Origin: Akkermansiaceae bacterium
GTDB lineage: Bacteria; Verrucomicrobiota; Verrucomicrobiia; Verrucomicrobiales; Akkermansiaceae
Length of the DNA: 35,570 nt
Assembly (NCBI GenBank): GCA_903837825.1
Contig: CAILVZ010000025.1
Location: forward strand, 1-35,570
Direction: 5' to 3'
Shown here piece by piece: positions 1-8,938 of the stretch. The translations under genes were made by a program, and so were the position numbers. Below the pieces are notes generated by a model, which was not told where the DNA came from, did not search any database, and was given only the letters and a program-made list of their open reading frames with translations. Position 1 is the first letter of the stretch. Each line of letters opens with the position of its first letter.

Positions 1-12
1 CCTTAATTTTCT

Positions 13-121
13 CAGCCTATCAGCCTATCAGCCTATCAGCCTATCAGCCTATCAGCCTATCAGCCTATCAGCCTATCAGCCTATCAGCCTATCAGCCTAT
101 CAGCCTATCAGCCTATCAGCC
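13..121. repeat. 8-bp tandem repeat, about 13.6 copies
   Basis: Thirteen perfect head-to-tail copies of CAGCCTAT are followed by a partial copy (CAGCC). The unit length is not a multiple of three, so gain or loss of a copy shifts any reading frame crossing it. Two plus-strand frames are open through the array; one reads the eight-residue period LSAYQPIS and stops at about 146-148. All minus-strand frames are closed by TGA or TAG inside the repeat. An upstream gene outside the window could end in it, but this cannot be decided here. From 122 to 319 I see no gene or clear terminator. Confidence 0.97.
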
Positions 122-319
122 AAAACACCTTTAAATATAGCATGCTGAACCTTGGATCGGGTCACTAAATTGAGCACGGTTCGAGCAGTGACAAGGAGAG
201 TGATGTCTCGCACGGACACTAATCACTTGGTGACAATTTCACAAGCCATATGCAAAAGGATGCAAAAGCTTTATTTGTTAAAACGTACTCATTACCTCAT
301 TCGGGTATTTCGATTTCAA

Positions 320-2485
320 TTATTTTGAGATTGGCAGCGTGAAATAGAACGTTGCTCCATGGTCCACCTCTGCCTCTGCCCAAATGCGGCCACCGTGTCG
401 TTGCACAATGCGCTGAGCGAGCGCGAGACCAACACCCGTGCCTTGAAATTCTTGCTGGCTATGCAAGCGCTGAAAGACCCCAAAGAGCTTATCTGCGTAG
501 CGCTTGTCGAAACCCGCGCCATTGTCCTTCACGTAATAAACGCACCCATCCGTTGCGTTTTCCAATGCACCGATCTCGATCTCTCCAACCTCGCGGTGCT
601 TGGTGAATTTAATCCCGTTAGAAATGAGGTTGGTCCAGACTTGCCGAATCATCGCCTGCGTGCCGAACGCATGAGGTAGCGGGTGCAAATCGAGATGGAC
701 CTGCCTCCCAGGTTCTGAGCTGATGAGTTCCTCATAGACCTCCTTGGCCAAGGCGTTCATATCAACGTCACTTGCCTCAAGATTCTGCCTCCCAAGACGA
801 GAAAACATCAAAAGATCATCGATCAACTTGCCCATGCGCTGAGCTTCAATGCGGATGATTTCCAGCTTCCTCTGGTCTTCCGCTGTGAGAATTTCCGTGC
901 AATCCTCTGCAAGCATGCGCGAGAATCCATCAATGGCGCGTAGGGGGGCGCGCAAGTCGTGGGATACCGAGTAGCTAAACGCTTCAAGTTCCTTGTTCGC
1001 ACGTTCCAATTCGGCCGCTCGGCGTGAGAGGTCATCATTGAGCTTCTGAATTTCTCCCTCCGCTTCTTTGCGCTCGGTGACATCCATATTGATACCGACG
1101 ACCCGAATGGACTTCCCATCTTGGCCAATAACGGCCATCTCAGAGGCTTGGATGATCCGCACTTTTCCATCCGATTCGCGTTTGATGCGGAACTCACGCT
1201 TCCCGCGACCGCCAGTGGCAATCACCTGAGCCAACTGCGCCTCCTGCTCAAGCAAGTCCGCTGGCAATACCGCATCCGACCACGTGTTGTAGGGAATCAA
1301 CCCGTCCACAAGCGGCTCACGTCCGTAAATCTTAAACATGTTTGCTTCCCACCTGAGTTGCTGCGTTTGCAAATCCCACTCCCAAACTCCAATGTCAGCA
1401 GCTTCGACTGCGAGGCGCCGACGTTCTTCGCTCTCGGCCAGTGCATTCTCCGCATTTTTACGCTTCGTGATATCGTTACGAATTGCAATGTACTGGAATG
1501 GCCTCCCTTCGTAACTGAGGAAGGGCACGATGGTGGTATTTACCCAATAAAAAGTACCGGTTTTGGTGCGGTTTTTGATTTCACCTGTCCATACCTTTCC
1601 AGCATCAATGGTTTGCCATAATTCCTTAAAAAACTCCACGGGGTGGAAGCCCGAGTTGACGAGGTGATGGCTTTGGCCAATGAGTTCTTCAGTGGTGTAT
1701 CCGCTCGTTTTACAAAATTTCTCGTTCGCGTAAGTGATCTTGCCTGCAGCATCAGTGATGGTCACCAGCGCATGTTCATCGAGTGCAGACTTAAATTCCG
1801 CAAGCGTAGCATTCGAGACCTCCAATTCGGCGGTTCGGTCTTTGACGCGTTGATCGAGGTCCGCATTGAGTCTGAAAATTTCTTGTTCCGCTTGTTTGCG
1901 CTCGCTGATGTTGGTGAAAATCAGCCGCAATTCACTGGCATCTTCCTCACCATGCGCAATGGTCGCAGACAAGTGCACCCAGAGCGATTCGCCGGTCGCT
2001 TTGACCATCCGCAAGTCGCAATTTTCAAAGGATCCTGTTAGAAGTAGTCGCTTGCGCGAAAGATAGAAAATGTCCTGATCGTCTGGGTGGATAAATCGAG
2101 AGATTGGCTTGGTGATGATCTCACCGCGGGGGATCTCCAACATGGTTGCGGCGCTGAGGTTTGCCTGTTCGATCAAGCCCTGATGGCTAAGCGCAAGATA
2201 TCCCACGGGTGCAAATTCATAGAGGTCGAAGTAGCGCGCGCGCGCCGCCGCAAGTGCCAACTGAGAGTGGCGAAGCTCCTCATTCTGCATTTCCAGCTCA
2301 ATCTGGTATACCTCGAGATCGTGAAACACTCGCCCCAATTCATCCGACGGGATGGTGCCGCCGTCACGAGAGATCCCGCCCTTCACCTTTGCAAGCGCTT
2401 CCGCGCGCTTCCGCAAATCGATTAGCTCTGGCGAAGGACCGCCGAGCCCTGTGTCCTTCGTCAGTGATGGATTCAACTCGTCCAT
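320..2485 (-). CDS. PAS-domain sensor histidine kinase
   Basis: This 721-residue protein is a predicted soluble sensor kinase; no membrane segment is visible. Roughly in order it has an N-terminal helical region, three PAS/PAC modules (about 80-198, 230-345 and 350-475), a HisKA dimerisation domain with the phospho-acceptor in VSHDLRAPL (His509), and a HATPase domain (about 610-720) with DNGAGFD and a GTGVGLAL glycine box. The HisKA and ATPase motifs resemble those of phytochrome-type and other PAS kinases. It starts 9 bp after the stop of the CheB-CheR fusion on the same strand, so the two are very likely co-transcribed. No receiver domain or response regulator gene is adjacent, and its target is unknown. 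The PAS ligands cannot be read from sequence. Confidence 0.93.
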   Translation of the reverse strand: MDELNPSLTKDTGLGGPSPELIDLRKRAEALAKVKGGISRDGGTIPSDELGRVFHDLEVYQIELEMQNEELRHSQLALAAARARYFDLYEFAPVGYLALSHQGLIEQANLSAATMLEIPRGEIITKPISRFIHPDDQDIFYLSRKRLLLTGSFENCDLRMVKATGESLWVHLSATIAHGEEDASELRLIFTNISERKQAEQEIFRLNADLDQRVKDRTAELEVSNATLAEFKSALDEHALVTITDAAGKITYANEKFCKTSGYTTEELIGQSHHLVNSGFHPVEFFKELWQTIDAGKVWTGEIKNRTKTGTFYWVNTTIVPFLSYEGRPFQYIAIRNDITKRKNAENALAESEERRRLAVEAADIGVWEWDLQTQQLRWEANMFKIYGREPLVDGLIPYNTWSDAVLPADLLEQEAQLAQVIATGGRGKREFRIKRESDGKVRIIQASEMAVIGQDGKSIRVVGINMDVTERKEAEGEIQKLNDDLSRRAAELERANKELEAFSYSVSHDLRAPLRAIDGFSRMLAEDCTEILTAEDQRKLEIIRIEAQRMGKLIDDLLMFSRLGRQNLEASDVDMNALAKEVYEELISSEPGRQVHLDLHPLPHAFGTQAMIRQVWTNLISNGIKFTKHREVGEIEIGALENATDGCVYYVKDNGAGFDKRYADKLFGVFQRLHSQQEFQGTGVGLALAQRIVQRHGGRIWAEAEVDHGATFYFTLPISK

Positions 2486-2494
2486 AGGAAGATA

Positions 2495-5494
2495 CTACGA
2501 TAGCATCAATCTCTCCGTTGTCACGATCCCATCGAGCTTGCCATCGGCACCCAGCAACGCAGTCGCAATCAATGAAATGGATAAAGCCACGCCATCTTTA
2601 TTGAGCCGATTGGTCTCATGAAGGGTGAGGACGCTGGCCGTGCACAAATCCGCCAATCGTGCCAATTCACTGTCTAGCATCCGCTTGCTGGGAATTCGAT
2701 CGCACAAGTTCATTTCAAGCGCCTCGGACTCCGTCCAGCCATAGAGTTTAACAGCACCTGGATTCCATGCGAGGATTTGGCCACTTGGATCCTGCACGAT
2801 GATCGCATCACTGGAATTGCGGACCACGGCGGCCAAACGCCGGAGTTGCTCATCTGCGCCTCGGAGTTTTTCTTGCATCTTCACCTTTTCGGTGATGTGC
2901 AAGAACGAAATCACGGCTCCCTCGATCACATTATCCAAGGTCCGATAAGGCTGAAGGTGCATCGAATACCAATGCCCATTTTTTGCCATCAACTCGAGAT
3001 CTTTCGGAATCAACGTGTCTAACACACTCTGAACGTCGGGAATCAAGGTGTCGTAATTGAGAAGATTTGAAGCGATGTGAGCAATCGGCCGACCAATGTC
3101 ACTCGCGATGAGATTGATCACGCTCGAAGCGGCGGGAGTAAACCGCATCACTCGGAGTTGATGATCGACAAACACCGTGCCAACCCCAGTGCCTGCTAAC
3201 AAGTTGTTCATGTCGTTGTTAGCTTTGGTTAGATCCGCAACTTTTGCATTCAGCTCCATGTTCACCGTCGATAACTCCTCATTGACGGATTGCAATTCTT
3301 CCTTGGACGTCTCCAACTCTTCGTTGGTTGATTGTAGCTCTTCGTTCACCGACTGCATTTCCTCATTGGAGGACCTGAGTTCTTCGGAAGAACTTTCTAA
3401 CTCCTCGGTCACGCTCTGCAGTTGATCATCCTTCGTCTGCAATTCTTCCCGAAAACGGGCGATGATCCCGTGCACGTCAGATCCTTCTTGAGGACCTACC
3501 GCCGTGGAAACCTCGCTGTCCCCTTTGAGTTCCTCAATCAAGATCAAATATAGGGGTGAGTCTAATTTCACCAACAAGTCACTCGAGAGTGGAAAAACCG
3601 TGAGATTGAGAATCAAATCGATCCGGTCGATTTTTATTTGGATCCCAGTGTAATGAACCTGTTCTCCCGTCGCGATGGTTTTGCGAAGCGCGGCGGCAAC
3701 GCTTGGGCGCAACGCATCGCGGGCCATTTTTAAGATGTTAACGTTCGCGACCTCTCTTGAGGGAATCTCCAAAAATCGACCGATTTGACCGTGCAAATAG
3801 AGAACATCTCCTTGGCTGTTGACGAGAGCTGCGGCTGGCGCAAGTTTCGCGAGAATACCCCGCTCGGTAAGATCTCGTAGCGGTAGCTTGGGAAGCCGAT
3901 GAGAGGGTTTGTAATCCATGGATGTCTTGATTGAATCTTCGTGAGACATTGGTAAAAACTGGGTCAATACGGTACGGGGAAGCGGCGCGTCACCCTTGCG
4001 TTCGTAGATTTTTGATTTCTGGTGCTTTGAGCGGAAGAGATTTCCGAATTCACCAATTCCTTCTGAATTCCCCAAAAATAAACTGCCTTCTTGCCTCAAT
4101 GAGTAGTGAAACAATGGGATAATTTTCTTCTGCAACTCGGCTCCAAGATAGATCAGCAAGTTGCGACAACTGATGAGATCCATCTTAGAGAATGGTGGAT
4201 CTTTAATTAAGTTATGCTCAGAAAACACCAATAGGTCTCGAACGCATTTCTTGATTCGAAAACCCGTTCCATGGGGCTCCTCAGTGAAACAGCGCTCCAG
4301 ACGTTCGGGAGTCATGTCGTCAGCGATCGTGCTTGGGTAAAACCCTGTACGGGCGATTGCGACCGCACGCGGATCAATGTCTGTCGCAAATATTTGCACT
4401 GCGTGGTATTGTTGCTGCGCCTCCATGCATTCCATTAAAAGGATCGCGATGGAATATGCTTCCTCACCGGTTGAGCAACCCGTGACCCAGATACGGATCG
4501 TATCGCCTGGCAGTTTTGACGAAACCAAGCGCGACAGTGTCTTTTTCTGGAGCTCTTCGAAGGCCTCGGGGTCGCGAAAGAACTTGGTCACTCCAATCAA
4601 AAGATCATGAAAAAGCGCTTCAGCTTCTTTTGGTGTTTTTTGGAGATACTTGGAATACTCTTCCAGCGTTTCAATGCCATTGACCGCCATCCGGCGATCG
4701 ATCCGGCGATGAATCGTGCTCGACTTATATTGCGAGAAGTCGTGGCCAACATTGGCACGCAGCACCATGAATATCTTCCTCAGCTCGTTCAGTGTCTTTG
4801 GCGGCAGCTTTGCTTCGCTGCCCGCATGACGGTGGTCGGCATCAGCCACATAAGATATGAGCTGTGCAGGCATTTCCGATGGCGACATAGCGTAGTCGAC
4901 CAAGCCTGTGTCGATTGCGCACTTAGGCATGGAGTCAAACTCGGTGGTTGCGGGATCCTGCGCCATCACCATGCCTCCTTCGTCCTTGATCCTGCGGATG
5001 CCGATGCTGCCGTCAGATCCATTGCCTGATAGAATGACCGCAATGCTTAGAGATTTTTGTTCTTCAGCCAGTGATCTCAGGAAAAGGTCAATGGGGAGAT
5101 GTTGGCTACGCTTTTTGGGTGGTTCGACGAGCAGCAGATAACCTTGGCTGATTTCAAGGTCGTGGTGGGGTGGAATGGTGTAAATGCACTCGGGCTGCAC
5201 CATCATCCCGTCCTCTGCCTTAAAGACGTTCATGTGGGTCGACCGCTGGATCAATGCGGCGAGACAACTTTGGTGGTCTGGCGATAAGTGTTGGATCACC
5301 ACAAAGGCCATGCCGGTGGCTTGATCTCTTGGAAAATTCGAGAAAAACGCCTCAAAAGCTGCCAATCCGCCCGCAGACGCACCAATTCCGACGATTGGAA
5401 ATTGCGCTTTCGGCGGGGATCCTTCAGCCCTCGCCGATTTTGAGCCTTCATTATTGGCTTTCGGCAGGCGATCGGGTTTTGGGGGTCTTTTCAT
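2495..5494 (-). CDS. CheB-CheR-PAS fusion (methylesterase/methyltransferase) protein
   Basis: This 999-residue fusion starts with a CheB methylesterase domain whose catalytic triad is visible: Ser40 in GASAGG, His69 in QHLSPDH and Asp161 in GNGSDG. No receiver domain precedes it, unlike classical CheB. A CheR methyltransferase domain follows (about 240-510), with the SAM-binding motif VTGCSTGEEAYS. Next are a PAS-like region, a long coiled coil of seven-residue EEL repeats (about 680-750) and two C-terminal PAS modules. Family members of this kind often continue into a histidine kinase in the same chain. Here the chain ends after the last PAS and the kinase is a separate gene 9 bp downstream. 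Substrates could be chemoreceptor-like glutamates, but no chemoreceptor is in the window. Confidence 0.94.
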   Translation of the reverse strand: MKRPPKPDRLPKANNEGSKSARAEGSPPKAQFPIVGIGASAGGLAAFEAFFSNFPRDQATGMAFVVIQHLSPDHQSCLAALIQRSTHMNVFKAEDGMMVQPECIYTIPPHHDLEISQGYLLLVEPPKKRSQHLPIDLFLRSLAEEQKSLSIAVILSGNGSDGSIGIRRIKDEGGMVMAQDPATTEFDSMPKCAIDTGLVDYAMSPSEMPAQLISYVADADHRHAGSEAKLPPKTLNELRKIFMVLRANVGHDFSQYKSSTIHRRIDRRMAVNGIETLEEYSKYLQKTPKEAEALFHDLLIGVTKFFRDPEAFEELQKKTLSRLVSSKLPGDTIRIWVTGCSTGEEAYSIAILLMECMEAQQQYHAVQIFATDIDPRAVAIARTGFYPSTIADDMTPERLERCFTEEPHGTGFRIKKCVRDLLVFSEHNLIKDPPFSKMDLISCRNLLIYLGAELQKKIIPLFHYSLRQEGSLFLGNSEGIGEFGNLFRSKHQKSKIYERKGDAPLPRTVLTQFLPMSHEDSIKTSMDYKPSHRLPKLPLRDLTERGILAKLAPAAALVNSQGDVLYLHGQIGRFLEIPSREVANVNILKMARDALRPSVAAALRKTIATGEQVHYTGIQIKIDRIDLILNLTVFPLSSDLLVKLDSPLYLILIEELKGDSEVSTAVGPQEGSDVHGIIARFREELQTKDDQLQSVTEELESSSEELRSSNEEMQSVNEELQSTNEELETSKEELQSVNEELSTVNMELNAKVADLTKANNDMNNLLAGTGVGTVFVDHQLRVMRFTPAASSVINLIASDIGRPIAHIASNLLNYDTLIPDVQSVLDTLIPKDLELMAKNGHWYSMHLQPYRTLDNVIEGAVISFLHITEKVKMQEKLRGADEQLRRLAAVVRNSSDAIIVQDPSGQILAWNPGAVKLYGWTESEALEMNLCDRIPSKRMLDSELARLADLCTASVLTLHETNRLNKDGVALSISLIATALLGADGKLDGIVTTERLMLS

Positions 5495-5671
5495 CGGTTT
5501 CTGGTGATGAGTAGCTTCATTTCACCATTTCAGAAATTTGGAATACTCCAAGATCTAAATGGATGGTTCGGGTCAAATGTTATGCTTCGTTCCTGCGTGA
5601 ATATCAACCGGATCGGTCGACGATGATCAAATCCGGTTGCGGTGGTTGCCATGATTGGTGAGGATTCACTC

Positions 5672-6601
5672 ATGCAGGCCGTGCTTCGCTACCCCGTCAT
5701 TTTCAATCCCAAGGCTCGTAGCCAAAAGGTTGGGCGGGTTTTGCGATTTTTGATGAGCCACGCCAACCGCTTCGCGCTCTTTGCCACCAACCACTCGGGT
5801 GAGGCGCGCGAACTGGCCGCAAAATTCGCGGCGGCAAGAGAACCGGTGGTCATCGCAGCAGGCGGGGATGGCACGCTGAACGAGGTGGTCAATGGTCTCG
5901 CGGGATCGGAGACACTGCTGGGGCTCTTGCCTGCGGGAACCATGAATGTTTTTGCGAGAGAAATGGGAATCCCGTTTGATTCTCTTGAGCAAGCGCTTGA
6001 GGTGATCGATCGAGGGCTCGTGAGAGAGGTGGATTTATTCGAAGCAAATGGTTCACCCTTTGCACAGATGGCTGGGGTTGGGTTCGATGCAATGGTCATC
6101 GAGGAGACGACATGGGAGTCAAAAAAGCGGTTCGGCCCTCTGGCTTATCTTCTGGCCGCTGTGAAAATTCTGGGCGACCGCCCACCGAAGCTTCTGGTGA
6201 CCTGCGCGGATGGCAGACGCGCCGAGGGCATCGCGGTGCTCGCAGGAAATGGTTCGTTGTATGGCGGGCCTTTCCAGTTTTTTCGAAATGCCAATAACCA
6301 TGACTCTCTGTTAGATGTTTTGGTTTTCAAGGAATCTGGATATCGGCTCGTGCTTGACTCACTGCGAGGATTGGCGCTTGGGGGAATCGATCTCATTGAC
6401 TCTGTGAGCTATTTCCAAGCGGCAGATTTCGTAGTGACCTGTGACCAGGAGGTCCCAGTCCAAGTCGATGGAGAATGGATCGGACGATTTTCTGATGTCC
6501 ACTTCCGCGAATCAACGCACCGCTTGCGAGTGATCGCGCCCAATGCGCCCATCCGACATGGATTGGGTGTTGCAATGAAGTCGTTACTGCCATGGACGTA
6601 G
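5672..6601 (+). CDS. YegS/BmrU-type diacylglycerol (lipid) kinase family protein
   Basis: The product has about 309 residues and a diacylglycerol-kinase catalytic domain: an early PVIFNPKA segment, the nucleotide-binding GGDGT motif at residues 64-68 and the conserved LPAGTMNVFARE segment after it. Family members phosphorylate diacylglycerol, sphingosine-like or related lipids; the substrate here is unknown. I chose ATG 5672 because GTGAGG lies about 9 bp upstream, one of the few Shine-Dalgarno-like sites in the window, and the conserved region begins directly after it. In-frame GTG 5642 and ATG 5651 are alternatives. The gene overlaps the next one by 10 bp, so the two are probably translated together. 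The 147 bp upstream, shared with the divergent CheB-CheR gene, should hold both promoters, but I could not identify them. Confidence 0.9.
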   Translation: MQAVLRYPVIFNPKARSQKVGRVLRFLMSHANRFALFATNHSGEARELAAKFAAAREPVVIAAGGDGTLNEVVNGLAGSETLLGLLPAGTMNVFAREMGIPFDSLEQALEVIDRGLVREVDLFEANGSPFAQMAGVGFDAMVIEETTWESKKRFGPLAYLLAAVKILGDRPPKLLVTCADGRRAEGIAVLAGNGSLYGGPFQFFRNANNHDSLLDVLVFKESGYRLVLDSLRGLALGGIDLIDSVSYFQAADFVVTCDQEVPVQVDGEWIGRFSDVHFRESTHRLRVIAPNAPIRHGLGVAMKSLLPWT

Positions 6602-7293
6602 AGAAGAATGAACATCAGGGTGGGGATCCTCCGATCAAACGTGAGTGGCGCAGCCCGTTGCGGATTTTGGCCATGGGCTTGGTAACCATCGGGTTCTTCA
6701 TTTCCTGCTTGGTGCCCTACGCTTATCTAACAGCAATCATTGCAAGTAACGGGAGATTGTTTACCGAGGTCTCAAAAGTTCCTGCCACCGAGGTCGGGCT
6801 GGTCTTTGGCACGACGGATCGAGTGAGCGGGCGCGAGAACCTCTATTTTCGCTATCGCATCGAGGCTGCAGTCCGATTGTGGAAGGCAGGAAAAATTAAG
6901 ACGGTGATCGTCTCGGGCGACAATCGGACGCGCTACTACAACGAGCCAGAAAAGATGCGCCAGGCATTGATTGACCGGGGCATTCCACAGGATCGGATCA
7001 TTTGCGATTCTGCGGGTTTACGAACGCTCGACTCCGTCGTGCGCGCGAAAGTGATTTTTGGGGCCAACCCGATTCTTTTCATTAGCCAACGATTTCAAAA
7101 CCAACGTGCGATCTACCTCGCGAAAGCGAATGGCATCGAAGCCTTCGGATACAACGCGCGTGATGTCGAAGCCCACGTGGGCCTAAGAACTCAGATTCGA
7201 GAAATCGGTGCGCGATTCAAGATGTGGCTCGATGTGAATCTGCTAGAAACCCGCCCAAGGCATCTTGGTGAAAGGATCACACTTCCTCGGTAA
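6592..7293 (+). CDS. sanA: SanA/YdcF (DUF218) family membrane protein
   Basis: The 233-residue protein has one N-terminal membrane segment (about residues 23-45) and then a DUF218 domain outside the cytoplasmic membrane. SanA-like features are VVSGDNR, followed by a region with a Tyr-Tyr-Asn-Glu-Pro segment, and later FISQRFQNQRA and the C-terminal KMWLDVN region. SanA of enteric bacteria affects the envelope barrier and vancomycin sensitivity at high temperature; the biochemical activity of the family is not settled. The ATG lies inside the end of the lipid kinase gene (10-bp overlap). The pairing suggests an envelope lipid role, which is inference. Confidence 0.88.
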   Translation: MDVEKNEHQGGDPPIKREWRSPLRILAMGLVTIGFFISCLVPYAYLTAIIASNGRLFTEVSKVPATEVGLVFGTTDRVSGRENLYFRYRIEAAVRLWKAGKIKTVIVSGDNRTRYYNEPEKMRQALIDRGIPQDRIICDSAGLRTLDSVVRAKVIFGANPILFISQRFQNQRAIYLAKANGIEAFGYNARDVEAHVGLRTQIREIGARFKMWLDVNLLETRPRHLGERITLPR

Positions 7294-7324
7294 ATCCTAG
7301 TGATTCGCTTTCCACCACATAGAA

Positions 7325-7354
7325 CACCCGGCCTCCGGTGAAGGAAGTCGGGTG
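7325..7354. terminator. Hairpin between convergent sanA and RNA-binding protein gene
   Basis: CACCCG at 7325-7330 pairs with CGGGTG at 7349-7354. After one mismatch, CCTCC (7332-7336) pairs with GGAAG (7343-7347), one pair being a G-T wobble, leaving a 6-nt loop. It lies between two converging genes, the expected place for a shared terminator. Neither side carries a clear T-tract, so termination strength is uncertain. Confidence 0.5.
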
Positions 7355-7384
7355 ATTGAAAAGGCTTGGTTGAGACCGGTTGGA

Positions 7385-7768
7385 TTACCAACGTCCGCCG
7401 CCACCGCCACCGCCACGACGATCACCGCCGCCGCCTTTGTAGCCACCGCCCCCGCCACCACCACCACCACCGTAGCCACCGCCGCCACCGCCGCCGCCGT
7501 AACCACCACCGCCACTTGGACGAGATTCTTTGGGTTCGGACGCGTTTACGCGAAGTGGGCGACCATTGTAGTCGTATTCATTGAGGGCCTCGATGGCCGC
7601 ATTCAGTTGACTTTGGTCACCAAGGGTCACGAATGCAAATCCCTTGGATTGCCCGGTTTCGCGGTCCGTAATGATTTTTACCCGTTCAACAGGTCCAAAA
7701 GCGGCAAAAAGGCCGGTCACATCTCCTTCAGTAGCAGTATAGGGCAGATTGCCCACGTAGATATCCAT
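7385..7768 (-). CDS. Glycine-rich RRM RNA-binding protein
   Basis: The 127-residue protein is a single RRM domain (residues 1-80) with RNP2 as IYVGNLP and RNP1 as KGFAFVTL, followed by a tail of about 40 residues made mostly of glycine with tyrosine, lysine and arginine. This plan matches bacterial glycine-rich RNA-binding proteins such as the cyanobacterial Rbp family, several of which are cold-induced. The ATG has no Shine-Dalgarno of its own. It follows directly on the TAA stop of a nine-codon upstream ORF (including stop) that does have one. The coding strand's GC-rich tail makes long spurious open frames on the other strand. Confidence 0.93.
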   Translation of the reverse strand: MDIYVGNLPYTATEGDVTGLFAAFGPVERVKIITDRETGQSKGFAFVTLGDQSQLNAAIEALNEYDYNGRPLRVNASEPKESRPSGGGGYGGGGGGGGYGGGGGGGGGGYKGGGGDRRGGGGGGGRW

Positions 7769-7795
7769 TTAATTCAGTTCTAATGACGCCATCAT
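7769..7795 (-). CDS. Possible leader peptide MMASLELN ahead of the RRM gene
   Basis: On the minus strand AAAGGAG (7809-7803) is followed after 7 nt by ATG 7795, the best Shine-Dalgarno/start pair in the window. The frame encodes MMASLELN and stops with TAA, after which the ATG of the RNA-binding protein begins with no gap and in the same frame. Ribosomes finishing the leader could restart directly on the main gene. The layout is seen in the sequence; translation of the leader is inferred. Confidence 0.55.
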   Translation of the reverse strand: MMASLELN

Positions 7796-7825
7796 GATTC
7801 GACTCCTTTCCCGATCATGGCGTCA
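7784..7825 (-). promoter_or_regulatory. 5' leader hairpin over the Shine-Dalgarno of the RRM gene
   Basis: Nine perfect base pairs form between TGACGCCAT (plus strand 7784-7792) and ATGGCGTCA (7817-7825); three more pairs are possible across a 3-nt bulge. In the minus-strand mRNA the loop holds AAAGGAG, and the 3' arm includes or adjoins the leader start codons. Such a structure could control access of ribosomes, for example by temperature or by binding of the protein product. The function is inferred. Confidence 0.6.
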
Positions 7826-7965
7826 CCGACCGAACCTAGAGTGATCAAACAAACTTTCGCCGTTCAATCGATCCATGAAGAACGCCGTTCTGTGCGGATT
7901 AGCAAGAACTCATTTCATTTATCTTTGAGGATCCACTAGAAAATCCGCTGTAGCCCTTATAGGAA

Positions 7966-8898
7966 CTAGTCATTTGCCGATTTAGGATCAAGGGCGTCGC
8001 GGAGGCCATCGCCAAGGAAATTGAGGGCGAATAGGGTGCTAGCAAAGAAAAGTGACGGAAAAAACAACAGCAATCCACCGGCTTCCATCCGGTCTGCGCC
8101 TTCTTTAATCAGGATGCCCCATGAGCTGTTGGGTGGCTTCACTCCCAATCCCAAAAACGAAAGCACGCTTTCAAGGAGCATGATGCCTGGCACCGCAAGA
8201 GTGGTGTAAATGATCACAGGGCCAATGACATTTGGGAGAATATGCCTGAATAAGATCCGGGTACGGCTCAGACCTAGTGAGACTGCCGCTTCGACAAATT
8301 CTTGTTTTTTCACCGACATCACCTGCGCTCGCACGATCCGAGCAATGGTAAGCCAACCAATCGCGCCGATCGCAATGAATAGTGGAATGAGCGTGGTGAT
8401 TGGCGCGACATGATCCCGACCGATGCCGGTGATATGAATCACCCAGTCCGTGAAATCCGCAGCGGGTTCATCGACCACCAAGGAGAAAAGAATGACCAAC
8501 ACGAGGAAGGGCAATGCAAATAGGATATCGACAAATCGCATCATGAGGTCGTCGATTTTTCCACCCGCATATCCGGCGACTGCTCCATAGATCACCCCGA
8601 TCAACACCGCAACACCCGTAGCAACCACTCCAACAAGCAGTGAAACTTGCCCACCATAGAGCACTCGAGCGAATAGATCTCGGCCAAGTTGGTCGGTGCC
8701 AAACCAATGGACCGCCGATGGTGCAATATTCGCATTGGCCATGTTGATGGCGGTTGGACTTTTCACAAACGGCATCAGCGGACCGATGAAACACAGCAGG
8801 AGAATCACGATCAAAACGCCCAAGCTGGCAATCGCAGCGCGGTTGTGTGCAAGACGATGCCAAGCATCAGCCCAAAGTGAGGAACCTTTATCGATCAT
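7966..8898 (-). CDS. oppC: Oligopeptide ABC transporter permease, OppC type
   Basis: The 310-residue inner-membrane permease has an N-terminal OppC-type region with one membrane segment (about 22-45), then a binding-protein-dependent transport domain with about five more. The conserved cytoplasmic loop (EAAVSLGLSRTRILFRHILPN) is the docking site for the transporter ATPases. GPVIIYTTLAVPG and SFLGLGVKPPNSSWG are typical of the OppC/DppC family. It is the last gene of an oppA-oppB-oppC unit, with 40 bp from oppB. The ATPase genes oppD and oppF do not follow; the next gene downstream is the RRM gene. No terminator hairpin is visible after its TAG stop. Confidence 0.94.
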   Translation of the reverse strand: MIDKGSSLWADAWHRLAHNRAAIASLGVLIVILLLCFIGPLMPFVKSPTAINMANANIAPSAVHWFGTDQLGRDLFARVLYGGQVSLLVGVVATGVAVLIGVIYGAVAGYAGGKIDDLMMRFVDILFALPFLVLVILFSLVVDEPAADFTDWVIHITGIGRDHVAPITTLIPLFIAIGAIGWLTIARIVRAQVMSVKKQEFVEAAVSLGLSRTRILFRHILPNVIGPVIIYTTLAVPGIMLLESVLSFLGLGVKPPNSSWGILIKEGADRMEAGGLLLFFPSLFFASTLFALNFLGDGLRDALDPKSAND

Positions 8899-8938
8899 AG
8901 GAAAAAATTGCTAGAAGTGATATGATTAGAAATGACCA

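Noticed and set aside
13..121. CRISPR array
   Set aside because: The units are 8 bp and contiguous, with no spacers and no cas genes.
5538..5551. Inverted repeat TTGGA-atac-TCCAA upstream of the CheB-CheR gene
   Set aside because: It is too short to separate from chance, with no second copy seen.
7171..7182. GCCCACGTGGGC palindrome as a third parS
   Set aside because: It shares only the CACGTG core; the outer parS bases do not match, and it is in the sanA coding region.
7352..7783. Long plus-strand frames opposite the RRM gene (Ala/Thr-rich and His/Arg-rich)
   Set aside because: They are mirror products of the GC-rich glycine tail codons; the minus-strand frame has a clear RRM domain.
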